From Planctomyces sp. (GTDB lineage Bacteria; Planctomycetota; Planctomycetia; Planctomycetales; Planctomycetaceae), in contig JAHBXW010000006.1 in assembly GCA_019636235.1 (NCBI GenBank), positions 124,001 to 188,000 on the forward strand: a stretch of DNA of 64,000 nt, written 5' to 3'. Under the pieces are notes generated by a model. That model ran no database searches. It was given only the letters and a program-made list of their open reading frames with translations, and was not told the DNA's origin. Below, piece by piece: positions 19,791 to 26,359 of this stretch (position 1 is the stretch's first letter; every line of letters begins with the position of its first letter). A program made the position numbers and the translations under genes.

Positions 19791-20726
19791 TCAGTCGGCC
19801 TTGGCCCGCGTCGCGGGCACGAGCTTCGTCCAGGGGTCGTCAGTCCCTGACGGTTCATGCAGCAGGTCCACAAACCGTGCTGCCGCAGTCGAGAGATGTT
19901 TGTGACGCCGTTTGACGATCCCCAGCGGACGGTGCCACTTGAGCCCCGCCAGGGGAACGGCCTTCAACAGGCCGGCGTCGACCTCGCGGCGGACGGTCGG
20001 CAGCGGCAGGATCGAAATCCCGGCGCCGATCTCGACCGCCCGCTTGATGTTTTCGACGTTGTCGAAGTGGTGGACAGCGCTCACCGAGACCTTGTGCTTG
20101 CGCAGCATCCGGTCGGTCTCTTTCCGGATTCGCAGATCCTGAGTGAATGCGACGAAGTCCTCGCCGTCCAGCTCAGTCAGCGGAGCTTCCGTCAGACTCG
20201 CCAGACGATGCCCGGGCGGAACCACCACCCCCATCACCTGGTCGATCCACGGAATGCACTCGATCTCGCCCCCATCCTTCGGAAACGACACCAGCCCCAC
20301 GTCCGCCTCGTCGTTCACCAGACGGTCGTAAACCTCGTCCGGATGCAGATAGTCGAGCTGCAGCACCACGTCCGGGTACCGTTCCTCAAACCGCGCGACG
20401 TAACCCACCATCTGCAGCAGGCCGACCGAATAAATCGAAGCCACCCGCACCCGGCCCGTGACCTTCGAACTCAGGTTCTGGACCCGGTCCTCGAGCGATC
20501 GATAGTCGTCGAACAGCTTCCGGCAGCCCTCGAAATACGCCTCCCCCGAAGGGGTCAACTGCAGCGGCCGCTGAGAACGATCGATCAGCGTGACGCCCAG
20601 ATGCTCTTCCAGTTGCTGAATCGCCTGGCTGATCGCAGGCTGCGACATCCCCCGGGCCGCCGCGGCTTTCGAGAAGCTGCGGCGGAGCGCGACGTCACAG
20701 AAAATCTCTGCGTTTCGCAGGAACAT
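19791..20726 (-). CDS. LysR-type transcriptional regulator
   Basis: A 311-residue LTTR: winged helix-turn-helix in residues 1-60 (FSKAAAARGMSQPAISQAIQ, then LEEHLGVTLIDRSQRPLQLT) followed by the two-lobed effector-binding domain (RVRVASIYSVGLLQMVGYV, then GISILPLPTVRREVDAGLL). It resembles CysB/CbbR-like regulators in general shape; the effector is unknown. It lies 82 bases upstream of gltB in the same orientation, so it is probably first gene of the lysR-gltB-antitoxin-toxin-gltD unit. A dyad that could be its operator lies 79 bases upstream of its start codon and overlaps a TTGACA-containing promoter candidate. Confidence 0.92.
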   Translation of the reverse strand: MFLRNAEIFCDVALRRSFSKAAAARGMSQPAISQAIQQLEEHLGVTLIDRSQRPLQLTPSGEAYFEGCRKLFDDYRSLEDRVQNLSSKVTGRVRVASIYSVGLLQMVGYVARFEERYPDVVLQLDYLHPDEVYDRLVNDEADVGLVSFPKDGGEIECIPWIDQVMGVVVPPGHRLASLTEAPLTELDGEDFVAFTQDLRIRKETDRMLRKHKVSVSAVHHFDNVENIKRAVEIGAGISILPLPTVRREVDAGLLKAVPLAGLKWHRPLGIVKRRHKHLSTAAARFVDLLHEPSGTDDPWTKLVPATRAKAD

Positions 20727-20804
20727 GCGGCTGGGCGATGGGAAAGAACAGAACGCCCGATGCGGGCGGCGACATTAACGAGACGAATAACGTGACCGAT
20801 GTTT

Positions 20805-20844
20805 TATCAGCGAGAAGCTTATTGCTCGCTGGTAGGACTGTCAA
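20805..20844 (-). promoter_or_regulatory. Candidate LysR operator overlapping the lysR-glt promoter
   Basis: A 10-base inverted repeat (TATCAGCGAG and CTCGCTGGTA, one mismatch) with a 10-base spacer occupies 20805-20834. On the minus strand a perfect TTGACA lies at 20839-20844, and the weak -10 TAAGCT follows after 17 bases at 20816-20821, so the dyad covers the promoter spacer. A second AT-rich patch, ATTAACGAGACGAATAA, lies at 20774-20790. Autoregulation by the adjacent LysR protein is inference from position. Confidence 0.5.
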
Positions 20845-20933
20845 CCAAAGGAATGGTTCGCTCGTTTCTTTCCGGACGGGGCCGGGCCTACAATCGGCGG
20901 CCAGTGCTCCCCTCCGCTTCATGGACGTCCGCC

Positions 20934-22259
20934 ATGCTTCTCCACCGCCTGCTGCTCGCCGCCCTGCTGGCCGGATTCGTCTCCGCCAGCCATTCGGCCG
21001 TTTTCGCCGAGGACTGGCCCCAGTGGCAGGGGCCCCGCCGAACCGGCGAGTGGACCGAAACGGGGGTCATCGAACGGTTTGCCCCCGGCGGGCCCAAGTT
21101 CCGCTGGCGGGCCAAGGTCGCGGGCGGCTACTCCGGACCGTCGATCGCCGACGGCCGCGTGTTCGTGTCTGACTACGTCCGCACCCAGGGGGACGCCGCC
21201 CCCAGCCCGGATCGCCGGAACGTCCTCCAGGGGGAGGAACGGCTGCAGTGCTTTGACCTTCGCACCGGCGAACGGCTCTGGGACTACGCGTATCCGCAGC
21301 GTTACGAAATCTCGTACCCCGCCGGGCCCCGGGCGACGCCGACCGTCGACGGCGACCGCGTCTACATGCTCGGCGCAGAGGGACGCCTGACCTGCCTCGA
21401 CGTCCGCGACGGGACCGAAGTCTGGAACATCGACTTCAAGCGGAAGTACAACGCCGCCACGCCCATCTGGGGCTTCTGCGCCCATCCGCTGATCGTCGGC
21501 GACCGGCTGTACGTCACGGCCGGCGGGGACGGCACGACGGCGCTCTGCCTGAACAAGACCAACGGCGAGGAGATCTGGCGGTCGCTGACCGCGAAGGACG
21601 CCGGCTACTGTCCGCCGACGATGATCGAGACCAGCGGCCGCCGCGAGCTGCTGATCTGGACCCCGGAATCGCTCAACGGCCTGAATCCGGAGGATGGAGC
21701 GGTGCATTGGTCCGTGCCGCTGGAACCGAATTACGGCATGTCGATCGTCGCGCCCGTGCAGTCGGGGGACCGCGTCTTCGCCGGCGGGATCGTCAACGTC
21801 GGCGTGATGCTGGACCTCCGCGCCGAGGCCCCTCCTGAAGTGTTGTGGAAGTCGACGCCGACGGTGGGGCTCGGTCCGGTGCACAGCCCGGTGCTGGTCG
21901 TCGGGGAACACCTGTACGGAGTCGATCGCGAGGGAGAGCTGATGTGCCTCGAGGCGGCCACGGGCCGGCGTCTGTGGCAGACCTATGCGGCGACGACCGG
22001 CGACCGCCGGGCCGGTTCGGCGACTGCCTTCCTGACGCGGAATGGCGACCGCTTCTACATTTTCAACGAGCAGGGGGACCTGATCATCGCCCGGTTGACC
22101 CCCGAGAAATACGAGGAACTGAGTCGTGCCCACGTCCTGAAGCCCACGCATGACGCGTTCGGACGAACGGTCGTCTGGAGCGCTCCCGCGTTCGCGAATC
22201 GCTGCCTGTTCGTCCGCAACGACGAAGAGGTCGTGTGCGTCGACCTCGCCGCGCCGTAG
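20934..22259 (+). CDS. Exported PQQ-like beta-propeller protein
   Basis: A 441-residue protein with an N-terminal signal peptide (LLLAALLAGFVSASHSAVFA) and a quinoprotein-type eight-bladed propeller. It opens with DWPQWQGPRRTGEW, typical of planctomycete PQQ-like proteins, and has blade motifs such as RLTCLDVRDGTEVWNIDF, LNKTNGEEIWRSL and CLEAATGRRLWQTY. No alcohol dehydrogenase active-site context is visible, so it is more likely a binding or scaffold propeller than a PQQ enzyme. Start placed at ATG 20934, where the signal sequence begins. Divergent from lysR and sharing the intergenic region with the dyad at 20805-20834, so it could be co-regulated. Confidence 0.85.
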   Translation: MLLHRLLLAALLAGFVSASHSAVFAEDWPQWQGPRRTGEWTETGVIERFAPGGPKFRWRAKVAGGYSGPSIADGRVFVSDYVRTQGDAAPSPDRRNVLQGEERLQCFDLRTGERLWDYAYPQRYEISYPAGPRATPTVDGDRVYMLGAEGRLTCLDVRDGTEVWNIDFKRKYNAATPIWGFCAHPLIVGDRLYVTAGGDGTTALCLNKTNGEEIWRSLTAKDAGYCPPTMIETSGRRELLIWTPESLNGLNPEDGAVHWSVPLEPNYGMSIVAPVQSGDRVFAGGIVNVGVMLDLRAEAPPEVLWKSTPTVGLGPVHSPVLVVGEHLYGVDREGELMCLEAATGRRLWQTYAATTGDRRAGSATAFLTRNGDRFYIFNEQGDLIIARLTPEKYEELSRAHVLKPTHDAFGRTVVWSAPAFANRCLFVRNDEEVVCVDLAAP

Positions 22260-22608
22260 GCGAATAGGCAGTGCGGACATTCAATCTGGCGGCGAAGCGG
22301 TCGTCCCTGAGAATCACATCGACATCCAAGACGCTCCGCAGGAGCCCCGCCTCGAGGAGGCCGGACGCTTTGGCCAGGCTCACGCCGACCTGACCCGCGA
22401 GGCATAGCCAGAGCAGGCAGGCGACCAGGGGCGGGCCATCTCCTACGCTCCAGGCCGCCCCTCGTCCGATCGTCCGTCTAACCCAGGCTCGAGCAGCGTC
22501 GCGGCATTGGATGCCGGTCCGCGGCGGGCCTGCTATTCTTGCTCCGGCATCGGCCGATTCCACGAGGCATCGACCGGTTCGGCGACTGGCACTTTGGAAG
22601 GCGACCTC
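22260..22608. other. Intergenic region without recognised features
   Basis: About 350 bases between the propeller gene and the cytochrome gene. A minus-strand open frame crosses it, with a leucine-rich stretch near 22310-22430. Its flanks are arginine-rich and it has no recognisable domain, so I do not call it. A decayed gene cannot be excluded. Confidence 0.4.
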
Positions 22609-23088
22609 ATGCACCGCACGTTTGGATTCCTTGCCGCCCTGGGACTGCTGGCGGCTGGTTTGGCGACCCTCGTCTCCTCACCGGCGCAGGCCGTGCGCGC
22701 CGCCGATCCGCCGGCCACCACCGGCGAGGCCGCCCCGGTCGAGTCCGACATGCACGAGTTCATGGAATACGTGTTCGAGCCGACGTACCTGCGACTCAAG
22801 CCGAAGCTGGCCGCGGAGACCGCCGACAACGCCGCGTTCAAGGCCATCAAGTCCGACTCCCTGATCCTCGCCGAGGCCGGCAACCTGCTGCTCATCCGAC
22901 AGCCGGACGAAGATCAGGCCGACTGGGCGAAGCACAGCATCGGCGTACGGGACGCGGGGGGCGAGCTGTACCGCGCGGCCAAGGCCAAGAACTTCCCCGC
23001 GAGCAAGCAACACTTCGCGGCGATGATCCAGCACTGCAACGCCTGCCACGATCAGTTCGCGGGCGGAGAGCACCAGTTGAATCCGTAA
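22609..23088 (+). CDS. Cytochrome c'-like (class II) monohaem protein
   Basis: A 159-residue protein with a cleavable signal (FGFLAALGLLAAGLATLVSS, ending around AQA-VRA) and a helical body with one haem site, CNACH at 143-147, close to the C-terminus. A C-terminal CxxCH in a four-helix protein is the mark of class II cytochromes of the c' type. These bind gases or act as small electron carriers in the periplasm. In-frame ATG 22609 is chosen because the signal peptide starts there. The gene ends 38 bases before the first copy of the repeat that bounds the Rhs-remnant island. Confidence 0.82.
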   Translation: MHRTFGFLAALGLLAAGLATLVSSPAQAVRAADPPATTGEAAPVESDMHEFMEYVFEPTYLRLKPKLAAETADNAAFKAIKSDSLILAEAGNLLLIRQPDEDQADWAKHSIGVRDAGGELYRAAKAKNFPASKQHFAAMIQHCNACHDQFAGGEHQLNP

Positions 23089-23126
23089 GGGCGATGGAAC
23101 CGCGAGGCGGTCCCCGGAGCGAGCTC

Positions 23127-23179
23127 CCCCGGCAGGGTGGCTGGGGTCGGAGAGGAGCGAAGCCCCCAGCCGAGCGCGG
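23127..23179 (+). repeat. Inverted flank repeat, left copy (about 53 bp)
   Basis: Matches the reverse complement of 24652-24704 with about four mismatches; the core is GGTGGCTGGGGTCGGAG. The two copies face each other and bracket the two Rhs remnants and all internal direct repeats. The left copy begins 38 bases after the cytochrome stop codon. Confidence 0.8.
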
Positions 23180-23294
23180 ACTGTGGCCTCCGTTGCGCAG
23201 AAACCGCCCCACGTTCATGCCGCCCACTCCCGGGGAATCGGATCCACAGCCATTGGTCCCGGTCTTTGCAGTTCACACCAGCCCGCACTGGACC

Positions 23295-23364
23295 ACTTCC
23301 AGTCTTGTAGGGTGGGTCAAGCTTGCGCAGACCCACCATCGCAGGGTGGAATTCCGGTGGGTCA
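23295..23364 (+). repeat. 70-bp direct repeat, copy 1
   Basis: Identical over 70 bases to 23992-24061. Internally it contains GGTGGGTC and GACCCACC as an inverted pair, so it can fold as a hairpin, like REP-type or MITE-type elements. In copy 1 it overlaps the 3' part of the minus-strand Rhs remnant and supplies codons to its open frame. Confidence 0.88.
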
Positions 23365-23960
23365 CTGACCTCGTAACCGGCATCACTCAACGCTCTTTCA
23401 GCCTTGCGAATCATCGCTTCTTCAGCGTTGCTGAATCCTTTCAGGTCTCCGATTCTTCGTGGACCAACCAACCTCAGCCGTTGCAGAACGCCCAGGCCGC
23501 GATCATGCACGCTCTGGACGGCGGAACGCGCCGAACCATACGCCTTCGTCAGAAATTTCCGCAGTTCGTACTGCCGAATCCATTGCAGCCCCGCCCGGCC
23601 GCCAATCTGGAAGGCCGCGACGCCCGCGGCCATCTCCGCGAAGAAGAACTCGTGGCCGGTGCGTTCAATGGCGTCGCTGGGATCCTCGGGTTGCTCCGCG
23701 CCGGCCCAGGCCGCCAGCTCGCGCAGCGTGGTTCCCTGGAAAACTCGCCCTGTCCACAGAAAACCTGGAGAATGCACCGTCCCCGTGAACCGGTGCTCCT
23801 CGAATCCATATTTCCGGAACTCTTCCTCAGTCTCCCGGACGACCCGCTGCCGGGCCGCGTTCCAGACGTACGTGGTGCGGCCGGAGATCGCTGAACCGGG
23901 GCGCGAGGCTTGGAAGGCCCGTGGGAGGAGCGCGATGTTGAACTGGTGGTCCATTCCCAA
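23365..23960 (-). pseudogene. Rhs/YD-repeat gene remnant 1 with unknown C-terminal tip
   Basis: Read on the minus strand from ATG 23960, the frame begins MGMDHQFNIALLPRAFQ, reaches one YD-repeat unit (RTTYVWNAARQRVVRETEEE) and then enters about 150 residues of unique sequence (from FRKYGFEEHRFTGTVHSPG to EEAMIRKAERALSDAGYEV). This is the arrangement of a polymorphic-toxin C-terminus behind an Rhs core, but the core is reduced to one repeat and no secretion signal is present. The open frame then runs through the 70-bp repeat into intergenic DNA and stops at 23052, so the C-terminus is not native. I interpret it as an orphan, truncated Rhs tip; the unique domain matches nothing I recognise. Confidence 0.6.
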
Positions 23961-23995
23961 GGCACTCGCTGGGCCAAGGCCCAGCCTACATCACT
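23865..23995 (+). repeat. 131-bp direct repeat, copy A
   Basis: Matches 24490-24620 with three mismatches in 131 bases. It encodes, on the minus strand, the start of both Rhs remnants (MGMDHQFN through ISGRTTYV) and continues upstream into an inverted CTGGGCC/GGCCCAG motif. It marks a duplication of the 5' end of the Rhs fragment. Confidence 0.88.
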
Positions 23996-24061
23996 TCCAG
24001 TCTTGTAGGGTGGGTCAAGCTTGCGCAGACCCACCATCGCAGGGTGGAATTCCGGTGGGTC
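23992..24061 (+). repeat. 70-bp direct repeat, copy 2
   Basis: Identical to 23295-23364 and directly adjoining copy A of the 131-bp repeat. It continues into CTCGTGCCTCGACCCACCC, giving a longer imperfect hairpin. A 22-base part at 24053-24074 recurs exactly, in reverse orientation, at 56461-56482. Confidence 0.88.
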
Positions 24062-24078
24062 TCGTGCCTCGACCCACC

Positions 24079-24585
24079 CTACAGGGCTCCTTGAGACGAG
24101 TCCGTGAGCGCCTGGGCGCTGCCCAGCGCGTCGAAGTGGTAGAACGCGCTCTCCCCCTCCCGCCGCTGGCTCACCAGGTTGCCGAACGGCTGCGGTTGGG
24201 GCTGCGGCTCGGAGCCCTCCGCTGAGGGCCGGGGGACGGTCAGCGTGTAGTCGGCCAGGACGCCGCCGGCGTCGGATTCCCGGACCACGTCCGGTCCGGA
24301 CCACAGGTAGCGGACCTCCTCCGTCTCGGTCTCCCGGACGACCCGCCGCCGGGCCGCGTTCCAGACGTACGTGGTGCGCGTCCCGTCCGGACGCTCCACG
24401 CCGCGGAGCTGGTTCTCGGCGTCCCAGGCGCTGGTCGTGACGTCCCCCAGAGGATCCTCGACCGTCCGCACGTTCCCGGCCGCGTCGTAGACGTACGTCG
24501 TGCGGCCGGAGATCGCGGAACCGGGGCGCGAGGCTTGGAAGGCCCGTGGGAGGAGCGCGATGTTGAACTGGTGGTCCATTCCCAA
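24079..24585 (-). pseudogene. Rhs/YD-repeat gene remnant 2
   Basis: On the minus strand from ATG 24585 the frame reads MGMDHQFN, then three YD-type units (TTYVYDAAGNVRTVEDPLGD, AWDAENQLRGVERPDGTR, YVWNAARRRVVRETE), an Rhs core continuation (EEVRYLWSGPDVVRESDAGG) and FYHFDALGSAQALTDSSQG, where it stops as it meets the repeat next to 24061. In intact Rhs proteins this core would continue to a conserved closing motif before the variable tip. Missing both ends, it is a fragment. Remnant 1 looks like the same sequence with the DNA between two YD units deleted. Confidence 0.7.
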
Positions 24586-24620
24586 GGCACTCGCTGGGCC
24601 AAGGCCCAGCCTACGTCACT
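24490..24620 (+). repeat. 131-bp direct repeat, copy B
   Basis: The second copy of the sequence at 23865-23995 (three differences). It supplies the 5' end of Rhs remnant 2 and ends 31 bases before the right inverted flank repeat. Confidence 0.88.
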
Positions 24621-24651
24621 GCGACGCCCAGGCACTGCTGCGTCTCCTGTT

Positions 24652-24704
24652 CGCGCTCGGCTGTGGGCTTCGCTCCGCTCCGACCCCAGCCACCCAGCCG
24701 GGGT
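24652..24704 (-). repeat. Inverted flank repeat, right copy (about 53 bp)
   Basis: The reverse complement of 23127-23179 with about four mismatches. It ends four bases before the stop codon of the Skp-like gene at 24709, so the whole island sits tightly between the 3' ends of two convergent genes. Confidence 0.8.
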
Positions 24705-24708
24705 GTCG

Positions 24709-25260
24709 TCACTGACCGTGAGCCGACTCCCGCACGAAATCCCTGACCGCTTCGCGAAAGCGAGCGCTGACCTCCTCCGTGATGTCCAGTTCATCCGCGA
24801 TGTAGAGCGGCATCCCGTAACGCGACGCCGCCCACAACATCACGTCATCGTCCCGGTCCGACTGCACGGGATCATGAGAGTTGACGACGAACTGCACTCC
24901 CTTCGAGCGGGCGGCCTCAGAGACAGCCCGTCGGAGCCGCTGGTCAAACCGGACCGCTTCCAGGGCGGCCGCGTGGCGGGCGTGCTGTTTGCTGAGTAGC
25001 TCGAACTCCTCGGCCGTGCGGTTTTCGGGCGTCGGCGGCGGGAACATCGCGTCCGCGTCGAACTCCTCTCGCCAGATTCTTCTGAGCACGGAGACATCAA
25101 CCACTCCAATCCTGCTTCGCGAATCATCAATCCGCGAGGCCGCAGGCCATGCCATCAAGAGAAGCAGGACCGACCCGACCCCGACGAGAACTGCGGGCGT
25201 TGCGAATGCTCGGACAAGCAGCACGATTCCGGCCAGGAGACGGTTCGGAACGGGTTTCAT
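24709..25260 (-). CDS. Skp/OmpH-like membrane-anchored protein
   Basis: A 183-residue protein with a long hydrophobic N-terminal segment (AVLVGVGSVLLLLMAWPAA, about residues 24-42) followed by a soluble domain that opens IGVVDVSVLRRIWREEF. It continues with charged helices (LSKQHARHAAALEAVRFDQR) and ends YIADELDITEEVSARFREAV. The beta strand IGVVDV followed by helices and a final DIT segment recalls OmpH/Skp periplasmic chaperones, but similarity is weak and the helical arms are short. It is the third minus-strand gene after a lipoprotein and a small membrane protein. Its stop codon adjoins the right flank repeat of the Rhs island. Function tentative. Confidence 0.6.
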   Translation of the reverse strand: MKPVPNRLLAGIVLLVRAFATPAVLVGVGSVLLLLMAWPAASRIDDSRSRIGVVDVSVLRRIWREEFDADAMFPPPTPENRTAEEFELLSKQHARHAAALEAVRFDQRLRRAVSEAARSKGVQFVVNSHDPVQSDRDDDVMLWAASRYGMPLYIADELDITEEVSARFREAVRDFVRESAHGQ

Positions 25261-25360
25261 CGGCAGCCTCCCAAGGGCTTTCAGCGCTCAACCGCCAGCG
25301 ATCAGTGCGACATCGCCTGCGCAGGCTGGACCACACGAGTCGATTCTGTGCGTTAGCGCA

Positions 25361-25624
25361 TCACGGTTCGTTCGGACGATGCCCGTACAATTCGCCCTGT
25401 GCATTTGAAGAAGACCTTCGCCATTGCGTCGTTGGCGACTGGAAGTTCCACAGCTTCCACATGACCCAGCCGCCCAGTGCGCCCCCAAGCAACGCGGTTG
25501 CCCAACCCGTCCCGTACGCCCATCCGCAGAGCGCGCCGCAACACGCCCCCGCTGTCGACGTCCACAGGCGATCGGCCAGCCGCAGCAGCCACTGCAGGCG
25601 GCGAATCGCTCTCCCTTCCGTCAC
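25361..25624 (-). CDS. Small membrane protein coupled to the lipoprotein gene
   Basis: An 87-residue protein starting at GTG 25624, which overlaps the TGA of the upstream lipoprotein gene (GTGA), an arrangement typical of translational coupling. A glycine- and tryptophan-rich hydrophobic stretch (TAGACCGALCGWAYGTGWAT, then ALLGGALGGWVMWKLWNF) should form one or two membrane helices, flanked by basic and polar ends. No family recognised. A competing open frame on the same strand (25353-25643) is arginine/valine-rich and less protein-like. Support is the overlap and composition only. Confidence 0.5.
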   Translation of the reverse strand: MTEGRAIRRLQWLLRLADRLWTSTAGACCGALCGWAYGTGWATALLGGALGGWVMWKLWNFQSPTTQWRRSSSNAQGELYGHRPNEP

Positions 25625-26124
25625 TGCCCCTCGCCCCGGTCAATCGTCACATTGATCGTCGTTTGAGACTGCAGCTCAGCCGTGACCGTCACCATGCACA
25701 TCGCTCCATCCTTCCCCGCCGCCACGAAATGCGAGCCGTTCGCCTGCGAGGCGTCCATTTCGGACCAGCCCTGCTCCGTCAGCCCCGTGCGGTAGAACGT
25801 CCAGGCCGCTTCGGGCGCGTCCGGCGTGTTGAGCGAAATCACACACAGGCGCCCGCCCGTCGAGGCCATCGTCAACGTCGCGGCTGGATAAATCGGGACG
25901 TCTGCGGGGAAGTCCGGCGGCAGGTCGATGCCTGGCGACGCCTCGGCTCCCGGCTGCGCGGCGGTCGCCAAATCCTCAGCGATGGGGCCGGCGGCGGTTT
26001 GCACCGGCGCGGCGGGCGGCGGCGCCGTGGCCGTGGGCGATTCGCCACATCCGATCGCGATCGGAACGAGGCACGCCATGAGCAGGAAACAGCGTCCCGG
26101 AACCTGCCTCGCGGGTCTTTGCAT
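25621..26124 (-). CDS. Lipoprotein, unknown function
   Basis: A 167-residue protein with signal peptide CFLLMACLVPIAIGC (lipobox AIGC, Cys26), a proline/alanine/threonine-rich linker and a C-terminal domain of about 95 residues (from DLPPDFPADVPIYPAATL to TINVTIDRGEGQ). That domain contains SLNTPDAPEAAWTFYRTGLT followed by EQGWSE. The pattern of a short alpha/beta domain asking for 'pressure-like' PDAP-W-FY-L--GW motifs occurs in many planctomycete and myxobacterial lipoproteins of unknown role. Start ATG 26124 is preceded by GGGAG at suitable distance. First gene of a three-gene minus-strand cluster, divergent from the giant propeller gene. Confidence 0.7.
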   Translation of the reverse strand: MQRPARQVPGRCFLLMACLVPIAIGCGESPTATAPPPAAPVQTAAGPIAEDLATAAQPGAEASPGIDLPPDFPADVPIYPAATLTMASTGGRLCVISLNTPDAPEAAWTFYRTGLTEQGWSEMDASQANGSHFVAAGKDGAMCMVTVTAELQSQTTINVTIDRGEGQ

Positions 26125-26359
26125 CGGTCGCTCCCGCCGCGTCGTGTAGTGCATCGACCGGGTCCGGCCCGGCTCCCCGAGCAATGAGATTAACCGAACT
26201 GCATCGAAACGGCACGCCGGCAGCAGCGCCGCCCTCACACTCCAATGGACCCGGACGCCGCAGACTGGTTTGGCCAAATCAGGGGCGTGCAGCGTATGAT
26301 TGCGGAGCGCAGGGAGTCTCGCGGGCAGGGATGGAGAACGCGTGGGAATCGGAGATCGC

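Noticed and set aside
22084-22614. A minus-strand frame crossing the gap before the cytochrome gene
   Set aside because: Arginine-rich flanks and overlap with real genes at both ends; no domain recognised.
23052-23364. The downstream part of the open frame of Rhs remnant 1 as coding
   Set aside because: These codons come from the 70-bp repeat and intergenic DNA, not from a conserved domain.
23127-24704. A complete insertion sequence
   Set aside because: No transposase frame is present between the inverted copies; only Rhs fragments and repeats.
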